Source: Pusillimonas sp. UBA6240
GTDB lineage: Bacteria; Pseudomonadota; Gammaproteobacteria; Burkholderiales; Burkholderiaceae_B
NCBI GenBank assembly: GCA_002441445.1
Contig: DJWC01000123.1
Location: 1 to 28,660, forward strand
Length of the DNA stretch: 28,660 bases
Direction: 5' to 3'
This document shows, piece by piece, positions 23,440-28,660 of this stretch. Made by a program: the position numbers and the translations under genes. Below the pieces are notes generated by a model, which saw nothing but the letters and a program-made list of their open reading frames with translations, was not told where the DNA came from and did not search any database. The stretch's first letter is position 1, and each line of letters begins with the position of its first letter.

Positions 23440-24405
23440 TCACTGGGCCGCGATTCCCGTTTCTTTGACGATCTGGGCATACTTGGTCATTTCGTCCGAA
23501 ATAAAGGCGGCGAACTTGGCCGGGTCCATGGGCGTAGGCGTCAGCCCTTTGCTTTCCAGTTCCTTCCGGAACCGCGGGTCTTGCATGATGGCGCCGACGT
23601 CCGCGCTGATTTTCCGGGCGAGGTCCTGGGAGAGGCCCTTGGGAGCGAACAGGCCGAACCAGTTGGTCAACTGCAGGCGCGGCATGCCCAGCTCCACGGC
23701 GGTGGGCACATCGGGAAGCAAGGCCTCGCGCTTGTCGCCCGCGACCAGCAGCGGATGCAGCTTGCCCGCCTGGATATTGCCGAGCAAAGGCGGCGTGGTC
23801 GCGAAGAAGAGGTCGATCTGGCCGCCGACCAGGTCGGTGACGGCGAGCGATGTGCCGCGGTAGGGGACGTGAGTCAATGGCAGCCCCGTCAGATTCTTCA
23901 GAAGCTCCCCCGCCATGTGCTGCTGCCCGCCCACGCCGGGCGAGCCATAGGTCAGGTGCGCGTGAGCGGCCTTGTCGGACAGCAGCTTGTCCATGGACTT
24001 GACGCCGACGCTGGGGCCGGCCGCGAGCACCAGGGGCGCGGAAGCGATCAGATTCAGCGGCGTCAGGTCAGTGGCGGGATCGTAGCGCATGTCCTTGAAC
24101 ACCAGCTTGTTGATCGAGACTTCGGGTGTGTAGGCCAGCTGGAGCGTATAGCCGTCCGGCGCCGACCTGACCACCTGCTCGGTGCCTATCATGCCGCTGG
24201 CGCCGGCCTTGTTTTCGACGACGATGGACTGGCCCCATTTCTCGCCCAGGGCGTTGGCGAGCAGCCGCGCGACGATATCGGTGGATCCGCCCGGAGCATA
24301 GGCTACGACCAGCTTGACGGGTTTTTCAGGATAGGCGGCATGGGCGGCGGGCGCCATGCAGAGTGCGGCCGATAAGGCCAAAAGGCTGGGGGTGCGCAGG
24401 GGCAT
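23440..24405 (-). CDS. Bug/TctC-family periplasmic solute receptor
   Basis: This 321-residue receptor is of the Bug family (tripartite tricarboxylate receptor, TctC-like), which is greatly expanded in Bordetella and relatives. A signal peptide covers residues 1-23 (LLALSAALCMAPAAHA), and the mature protein begins YPEKPVKLVVAYAPGGSTDIVARLLA, the family hallmark. Further family wording includes VENKAGASGMIG, and GQIDLFFATTPPLL in the middle. No tctA or tctB membrane gene is in the window, so it is an orphan receptor that may pair with distant TctAB or act as a sensor. AAGGAG precedes the start. It is the second gene of a group headed by the metallophosphoesterase, 30 bases away. Confidence 0.93.
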   Translation of the reverse strand: MPLRTPSLLALSAALCMAPAAHAAYPEKPVKLVVAYAPGGSTDIVARLLANALGEKWGQSIVVENKAGASGMIGTEQVVRSAPDGYTLQLAYTPEVSINKLVFKDMRYDPATDLTPLNLIASAPLVLAAGPSVGVKSMDKLLSDKAAHAHLTYGSPGVGGQQHMAGELLKNLTGLPLTHVPYRGTSLAVTDLVGGQIDLFFATTPPLLGNIQAGKLHPLLVAGDKREALLPDVPTAVELGMPRLQLTNWFGLFAPKGLSQDLARKISADVGAIMQDPRFRKELESKGLTPTPMDPAKFAAFISDEMTKYAQIVKETGIAAQ

Positions 24406-24435
24406 GGCGATCTCCTTGCAGGATCAATGGCTGCG

Positions 24436-26514
24436 TTATTGAACCGTTGCCAGGATTACCTGCAACGGAGGGGTATCGGTCTGGGGAGTGGTTCGCCACA
24501 AGTCCAGCTGTTCCTGGCAACTGCGCCGCTCCCCCGACAGGAGGTCGATGACCGGCGCGTCCGGCGCCAGTCGGCTCAGCGTCGATCCAGCCTGCTCGGC
24601 CGGCAGGCACAGGAGCTGATAATCATTCTGCGCCGTGGTGAAGGACAGCAGGCCCGCGTCCCGCGCCAGGCCGTCCGTGCAGCGCAGGCTGCCCGCTTCG
24701 CCGAAGAGGGCGGCCAGCATGGCGAACGTCCGCGCCATGGGGCGGGGATTGAACCGCCGGTCGATGAAAGCGTGCCGCGGGAAATAGCCGCGGTCGACGT
24801 CCATGAAGGTGTCGTAGATGTAGCGGATGCCTGAATAATGGCGCGCAAGGATGCTGACCTTGGCCAGATGGGCCACGTTTCCCACGTCGTCGGCGTGCTC
24901 GGACGCGATGCCGGGCCCGGCCATTTTCAGCGATGCAATGATCCGGGCGCCGGTCTGCTTGCCGAACGCCTCCAGGCGCCTGGAGGCCGCCATCACGTCG
25001 TCCTGCGGAGCGATCCGCACGGTGATGCCGTCGATGGCTTCCTCCTGCACGGCCCGCCGGATTTCCTCCTCGTGGGCCTCCAGTTCTTCCAGCCGGAAGC
25101 CGGCGTGAACCACATGGCTGAATTGCTGGCCGTCATATTGGGACGGGTCGACCGTCAGCAGCTTGGAATAGAAAACAGATACGCCCTTCTCGCGCCGGAT
25201 GTCCCGCAGGCGCGAGCGGCCCGCGGCAAAGGCGGTTTTGGTCAGATTGGCCTCGAAGCCGATGACGCCCAGGCGTTGCAAATCGTGCGCCAGCAGCGCC
25301 GGCTTGGGCATGCCGAGCGTGGTGACGAGGTACTGGTGGCCGATGGGAGCGAGGATCTCCATCCGGGAGCGGGGTTCGTCCTCGGCCAGATCGATCTCCG
25401 GAATCTTGGCCAGGCGGACGCCCATTTCCCATAGGGCTTGCAGGGGGTAATCGTTGCGCGCCCACTTGCGGCCGAATTCCTGCACGCCGCCGGTGGCGGT
25501 GATCTGCATGCTTTCGGACCAGGGGTGCCGAAGCTCCACGCCCAGCGTGTCCAGCGCGGACACCTTGGGATGCGCGAGGTAGCGGGCCCTGGCCGGGACC
25601 GACGCGGCGCCGGGAGCGGCGTGCTCGCCCAGTGTGCGCAGCGAATACGCCACGTGGCCGCTTTCGTAGAGGTCGACGATGAAGTAGCCGAACTTATGGA
25701 CGTCGCCCCGCCCGAATTCGCTGCCCGGCGCGACATGGTAGAACTCCGTGAAATCATGCCGCAGGAAAGCCGTGGAGGGCAGCATGTAGAGCTCCGCGCC
25801 GCCGACGCGGTCGTACCAGAAGTTATGCACATGGCCCGCGAAGGCAGCCTCCACATTGGGCCGCTCCATGAGGGATAGCAGCCAGCTGCGGCCCGGTTCA
25901 TCCAGGTTGTCGTAATTGCTTCTTTCGTTGCGCGCGTAGATGTAGGGCGGGTAGTGCATGAATAGAAATACGCGCTGGCCGGCCGCCTGCTCCAGCTCGG
26001 CCTCCAGCCAGGCCTTTTGCCGCGCCTCGTCCTGCAGCCCGGAGTTGAGCAGCAGCGAGTTGATCAGAATGAAGCGCGTATTGCCTTCCACGAAGGAAAA
26101 ATAGTCCGGGCCGAAGGTGCGCCGGTAGGTATCGATGAAGTCGTCGCATACCTGCTCGGCGGGCATCCATTCGATGCGTTTGTCTCCGACGTCGTGGTTG
26201 CCGGGAAGCACGTGCACCGGAACCCGGACGGGTTTGATGATATCTTTGAAGTGATCGGCCGCCTGGGCGAACGTGGGTAGGGACGGGACCGGATTGACGA
26301 TGTCTCCCAGATGAATCACGAAGCGGGGCTGCGGGTCCATGGTCGCAATGTCCAGAAAGACATGGCGCGCCCGGGCGTTGGCCAGCTTGTTGGTCTGGTA
26401 GGGAGAACTGGAGACGTCTTCTTCCTGGTTGATATGGGTGTCGGCGACGACGACGAATGAAAAAAGCTTTTTTCCTTGCGGCCGTAGATGACGAGGTACA
26501 GCGGTGGAAGGCAC
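24436..26514 (-). CDS. Two-part calcineurin-like metallophosphoesterase
   Basis: This 692-residue protein has an N-terminal calcineurin-like phosphoesterase domain (about 17-260). Its metal motifs are ADTH (Asp25, His27), GD (70-71), GNHD (105-108), His187 in FMHYPP and GHVH (227-230). The remaining 400 or so residues are not part of that fold. One stretch (567-590) has DTFMDVDRGYF, then FIDRRFNPRPMA. This resembles the end of TIM-barrel glycoside hydrolase-like domains; I cannot assign it. The GTG start at 26514 is supported by AGGAG six bases upstream. No signal peptide is visible, so it is probably cytoplasmic. It is divergent from an IclR regulator and upstream of a Bug receptor. Phosphodiester or phosphonate-linked substrates are possible; no specific function is assigned. 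Confidence 0.8.
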   Translation of the reverse strand: MPSTAVPRHLRPQGKKLFSFVVVADTHINQEEDVSSSPYQTNKLANARARHVFLDIATMDPQPRFVIHLGDIVNPVPSLPTFAQAADHFKDIIKPVRVPVHVLPGNHDVGDKRIEWMPAEQVCDDFIDTYRRTFGPDYFSFVEGNTRFILINSLLLNSGLQDEARQKAWLEAELEQAAGQRVFLFMHYPPYIYARNERSNYDNLDEPGRSWLLSLMERPNVEAAFAGHVHNFWYDRVGGAELYMLPSTAFLRHDFTEFYHVAPGSEFGRGDVHKFGYFIVDLYESGHVAYSLRTLGEHAAPGAASVPARARYLAHPKVSALDTLGVELRHPWSESMQITATGGVQEFGRKWARNDYPLQALWEMGVRLAKIPEIDLAEDEPRSRMEILAPIGHQYLVTTLGMPKPALLAHDLQRLGVIGFEANLTKTAFAAGRSRLRDIRREKGVSVFYSKLLTVDPSQYDGQQFSHVVHAGFRLEELEAHEEEIRRAVQEEAIDGITVRIAPQDDVMAASRRLEAFGKQTGARIIASLKMAGPGIASEHADDVGNVAHLAKVSILARHYSGIRYIYDTFMDVDRGYFPRHAFIDRRFNPRPMARTFAMLAALFGEAGSLRCTDGLARDAGLLSFTTAQNDYQLLCLPAEQAGSTLSRLAPDAPVIDLLSGERRSCQEQLDLWRTTPQTDTPPLQVILATVQ

Positions 26515-26526
26515 GGCGCTCTCCTG

Positions 26527-26567
26527 TTAATTCAAATAAATGGAATTAATGTATAATAGTTGGAATT
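26527..26567. promoter_or_regulatory. IclR-type operator/promoter region with TGGAATT repeats
   Basis: TTAATTC (26527-26533) and GAATTAA (26543-26549) form a 7-bp inverted repeat. TGGAATT recurs at 26541-26547 and 26561-26567, a 20-base step (about two helical turns). A TATAAT (26552-26557) lies between them and could serve the IclR gene. IclR proteins often bind TGGAA/TTCCA-type sites, so this is the likely autoregulatory and divergent operator. Function is inferred. Confidence 0.5.
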
Positions 26568-26613
26568 GATTGTTGATTATTGGTTTTTGAGCACGGGGCT
26601 GTCAAGTAAGGGC

Positions 26614-26630
26614 AGACCCTAGGTCTTTTT
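26614..26630 (+). repeat. Small hairpin with T-run in the IclR leader
   Basis: AGACC-CTA-GGTCT followed by further Ts (to 26630) lies 13 bases before the IclR start. The 5-bp stem is weak. It could be an attenuator or chance. Confidence 0.2.
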
Positions 26631-26642
26631 GACATCGGATTT

Positions 26643-27476
26643 ATGCGACCAGATAAAAACGCTGAAGGCGCCGACACGCTGGACTTGGCCGAGCTTCAAC
26701 AACATCCTCAATATGCTTCGACGCTGGCGAATGGCTTGGCTGTTCTGGGTTGCTTCGCTGGGAGCTCCCTGGCCGGGGGCGCCGTGGCTCTGGGCAACAA
26801 AGACATTGCGGAACAGCTCGGCATGGCGCGTCCCACCGTGTCGCGCCTGACCTTCACGCTGGTCGGGCTGGGTTACCTGCGGCGAGACCCCAATACGAGC
26901 AAGTATTCTTTGGGGCCCGCGGTGCTGTCGCTGGGTTACCCCTTGCTTTCGCAACTGATGATCAGGCAGGTCGGCGCGGCGCAGATCCTGAAATTGGCGG
27001 AATATGCGCAAGGGCCGGTATCGGTCGGCACGCGGGACCGCATGCAGGTCGTCTATGTGGAAACCATACATAGCCGGGAGTCCAATGAAACGCGTCCGGG
27101 CATAGGGTCTACCCGGCCGCTGCTGCGCACGGCCATGGGGCGCGCCATTCTGTACGGGCTGCCGGCCGCGGAACGGGAAATGGTCCTGAAACGGCTGCAG
27201 CGCAGCCAGCCCGAGGACTGGGACCGGTACAAAGACGGCGTGGAATCGGCGTTCGCCGAGATAAAACAGAACGGCTTTTGCGTCGTCAGAGGCGAATGGC
27301 GCTCCACGCTCGCCGCGGTCGCCGTCCCCATGGCCAGGCCGGTCAGCGGCATGCATCTGGCCTTCAACCTGACCGTGCCGAGCTTTTCAACCACGGACGA
27401 CGCATTGCGGCTCGATCTGGGTCCGCGCTTGCTGGGCCTGGTCCACAACATCGAGGACATGCTGGGCCGCGCATGA
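26643..27476 (+). CDS. IclR-family transcriptional regulator
   Basis: This 277-residue IclR-type regulator has an N-terminal winged helix-turn-helix (about 25-95). It contains STLANGLAVLGCF, then NKDIAEQLGMARPTVSRLTFTL and LGYLRRDPNTSKYSLGPAVL. The effector domain follows from about residue 100, with the usual late wording KQNGFCVVRGEWRSTLAAVAVPM. The ribosome site is weak (GGA three bases from the ATG), but no other upstream start fits the frame. It is divergent from the metallophosphoesterase-Bug group and probably controls it. B. subtilis kipR, beside ycsI-kipI-kipA, is also an IclR protein, so a role in the nearby pxp genes is a secondary possibility. Confidence 0.92.
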   Translation: MRPDKNAEGADTLDLAELQQHPQYASTLANGLAVLGCFAGSSLAGGAVALGNKDIAEQLGMARPTVSRLTFTLVGLGYLRRDPNTSKYSLGPAVLSLGYPLLSQLMIRQVGAAQILKLAEYAQGPVSVGTRDRMQVVYVETIHSRESNETRPGIGSTRPLLRTAMGRAILYGLPAAEREMVLKRLQRSQPEDWDRYKDGVESAFAEIKQNGFCVVRGEWRSTLAAVAVPMARPVSGMHLAFNLTVPSFSTTDDALRLDLGPRLLGLVHNIEDMLGRA

Positions 27477-27532
27477 CGGCCGCGCGGCCGCGCCCGCAGG
27501 ATGGCTGCCATTGCAGCGTTGCGCTTGCAGCT

Positions 27533-27569
27533 GTTGCAAATTGCAACTGTCCAGAGCGGCTATCGATAG
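27533..27569. repeat. Two palindromes upstream of the rplC promoter
   Basis: GTTGCAA-A-TTGCAAC (27533-27547) is a perfect 7-bp dyad with one central base. CTATCGATAG (27560-27569) is a perfect palindrome that extends to GCG/CGC flanks with one G-T mismatch. They lie between the IclR stop and the predicted rplC promoter, as upstream activator or repressor sites might. No T-run supports a terminator. Confidence 0.4.
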
Positions 27570-27586
27570 TCGCTGTTGGCAGCAGC

Positions 27587-27616
27587 TTGCAGCACCTGGC
27601 TTTTACATGCTAATAT
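27587..27616 (+). promoter_or_regulatory. Predicted sigma-70 promoter for rplC-rplD
   Basis: TTGCAG (27587-27592) and TAATAT (27611-27616) are separated by 18 bases. TGC directly before TAATAT gives an extended -10 element. Transcription from about 27623 would produce a leader of about 128 bases before rplC. An alternative -35-like TTGACC is at 27624-27629 but lacks a good -10. Confidence 0.5.
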
Positions 27617-27625
27617 CGCTAGCTT

Positions 27626-27737
27626 GACCAAAAACCCTTTTTTGGTCTAGATAAAGTCGTGTATGCGTTTGCCGCCCCGGCAGTTTTTCAAGGGGCGAAG
27701 CGCATACGGTAATTAGCCCCGACCAATCGCAGTCGGG
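27626..27737 (+). promoter_or_regulatory. Structured 5' leader of rplC with three hairpins
   Basis: Three hairpins follow each other. The first is GACCAAAAA/TTTTTGGTC (27626-27634 with 27639-27647). The second is a long stem in which GTATGCG with the next three bases (27661-27670) pairs with 27698-27707, then after a 2-base bulge CGCCCC (27673-27678) pairs with GGGGCG (27692-27697). The third is CCCGAC/GTCGGG (27718-27723 with 27732-27737), ending three bases before the GGAG ribosome site. The arrangement resembles an autoregulatory ribosomal-protein leader. The pairing is seen; regulation by L3 or L4 is inferred. Confidence 0.55.
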
Positions 27738-27750
27738 AATGGAGAAAACG

Positions 27751-28443
27751 ATGTCGAACTCGACACCTACGCCTGCCGCTTACCGGCTGGGACTCGTGGG
27801 GCGCAAGGTCGGCATGACCCGTATTTTCACCGAGGAAGGCGAGTCCATCCCGGTGACAGTGCTGGACGTGTCGAACAACCGCATTACCCAAGTCAAGTCG
27901 CCAGAAACCGATGGCTATGCGGCTGTGCAAGTCACCTACGGCACCCGTCGCGCTTCCCGCGTGACCAAGCCTCAGGCAGGGCACTACGCCAAGGCCGGCA
28001 CTGAAGCCGGCAGCATCCTGAAAGAATTCCGTCTCGACCCCGTCAAAGCCGCCGAATTTTCGCCCGGTTCCGTCGTGGCCGTTGAAAGCGTATTCGAAGC
28101 GGGACAAAAGGTTGATGTCACGGGCACCACGATAGGTAAAGGCTTTGCCGGCACCATCAAACGCCACCACTTCGCCAGCCAGCGCACTTCGCACGGCAAC
28201 TCGGTTTCCCACCGTGTGCCTGGCTCCATCGGCATGGCGCAGGATCCGGGCCGCGTGTTTCCGGGCAAGCGCATGACCGGTCACATGGGCGACGAAACTG
28301 TCACCACGCAAAATCTCGATGTGGTTCGTATCGACGAAGCACGCCAACTGCTCTTGATCAAGGGCGCTGTTCCGGGCTCCAAGGGTGGGTTCGTGACGGT
28401 GCGTCCGGCTGTCAAGGCCACCGCTGCCAAAGGAGCGAACTGA
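27751..28443 (+). CDS. rplC: 50S ribosomal protein L3
   Basis: This 230-residue protein is ribosomal protein L3, an early-assembly protein near the peptidyl-transferase centre. Recognition is secure from LGLVGRKVGMTRIF (13-26), GKGFAGTIKRHHF (129-141) and GSIGMAQDPGRVFPGKRMTG (158-177). Gln164 corresponds to the glutamine methylated by PrmB in E. coli L3. The ATG at 27751 is chosen over the ATG at 27739 because GGAG lies at the right distance, and the Bordetella-type N-terminus MSNSTPTPAA begins here. Its stop overlaps the rplD start (TGATG). The gene directly upstream is an IclR regulator, not rpsJ, so the S10 cluster seems to be divided or to start at rplC here. Confidence 0.98.
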   Translation: MSNSTPTPAAYRLGLVGRKVGMTRIFTEEGESIPVTVLDVSNNRITQVKSPETDGYAAVQVTYGTRRASRVTKPQAGHYAKAGTEAGSILKEFRLDPVKAAEFSPGSVVAVESVFEAGQKVDVTGTTIGKGFAGTIKRHHFASQRTSHGNSVSHRVPGSIGMAQDPGRVFPGKRMTGHMGDETVTTQNLDVVRIDEARQLLLIKGAVPGSKGGFVTVRPAVKATAAKGAN

Positions 28444-28660
28444 TGCAGCTCGAACTCCTGAATGACCAAGGCCAGGCCGCATCCAAGTTTGATGCGCCCG
28501 AGACCGTGTTCGGTCGTGAATACAACGAAGATCTGGTGCACCAGATCGTGGTTGCTTACCGTGCCAACGGCCGTCAGGGCACCCGTGCCCAGAAGGACCG
28601 CGAGCAGGTTCGCCACTCCACCAAGAAGCCCTTCAAGCAAAAGGGCACCGGCCGCGCTCG
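28443..28660 (+). CDS. rplD: 50S ribosomal protein L4, N-terminal part
   Basis: The first 72 residues of ribosomal protein L4; the gene runs past the window end. The visible sequence includes VFGREYNEDLVHQIVVAY and ANGRQGTRAQKDREQV, then STKKPFKQKGTGRAR, the basic loop that reaches into 23S rRNA. The start overlaps the rplC stop by one base. In E. coli L4 also represses its own operon by binding the S10 leader; here the candidate leader lies before rplC. Confidence 0.97.
   Translation, partial: MQLELLNDQGQAASKFDAPETVFGREYNEDLVHQIVVAYRANGRQGTRAQKDREQVRHSTKKPFKQKGTGRA

Noticed and set aside
23158..24375. A 405-residue open frame on the plus strand
   Set aside because: It begins inside pxpA and runs antisense to the Bug receptor. 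The receptor has a signal peptide and family motifs, while this frame shows no recognisable domain and is a GC-rich codon shadow.
1..28660. Possible phage, transposon or CRISPR content
   Set aside because: No integrase, transposase, terminal repeats, tRNA attachment site or spaced direct-repeat array was seen; gene order and spacing look like ordinary metabolic operons.

Overview
The window looks like chromosome of a GC-rich betaproteobacterium, most likely Alcaligenaceae (Bordetella, Achromobacter or Pusillimonas type). The reasons are a Bordetella-like ribosomal protein L3, a Bug-family (TctC) solute receptor with no transport partners beside it, many LysR regulators and TRAP transporters, and high GC with AT-rich regulatory gaps. 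No tRNA, rRNA, insertion sequence, integrase or CRISPR array was seen. No intergenic gap exceeds about 280 bases.

Layout. (1) 1-1222: the end of a glycine-betaine/proline-type ABC permease (proW) and its ATPase (proV). (2) 1295-2188: a LysR regulator on the minus strand. It is divergent from a compact nine-gene plus-strand operon (2318-10846): an Asp/Glu racemase/maleate isomerase-family enzyme, PxpB- and PxpC-type 5-oxoprolinase subunits, a DUF1445 (YcsI/D-glutamate cyclase-type) enzyme, a complete TRAP transporter (P, Q, M), an RraA/HMG-aldolase-fold protein and an amidase-signature hydrolase. (3) 10871-11812: a second LysR gene, divergent from a plus-strand group of aminotransferase, RraA-family aldolase, aminotransferase and RidA (11924-15652). 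A perfect inverted repeat lies in the divergent gap. (4) 15698-19795, minus strand: an aminotransferase followed by a second complete TRAP transporter. (5) 19962-23393, plus strand: a third LysR gene followed by pxpB-pxpC-pxpA. (6) 23440-26514, minus strand: a Bug receptor and a large two-part metallophosphoesterase, divergent from an IclR regulator (26643-27476). (7) 27477-28660: a structured leader, then rplC (L3) and the start of rplD (L4).

How it fits together. About 21 kb (2318-23393) reads as a catabolic island for an amino-dicarboxylate or its cyclic lactam. It combines two high-affinity importers, a racemase, a cyclase-type enzyme, two ATP-dependent lactam-opening PxpBC pairs, an amidase, three PLP aminotransferases, two aldolase-fold proteins and RidA for reactive enamine by-products. 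The chemistry suggests import, stereochemical or ring adjustment, transamination to a 2-oxo acid, then retro-aldol cleavage. The true substrate is not determined. Departures from the usual PxpA, PxpB and RraA motifs suggest it may be a substituted glutamate or pyroglutamate rather than 5-oxoproline itself.
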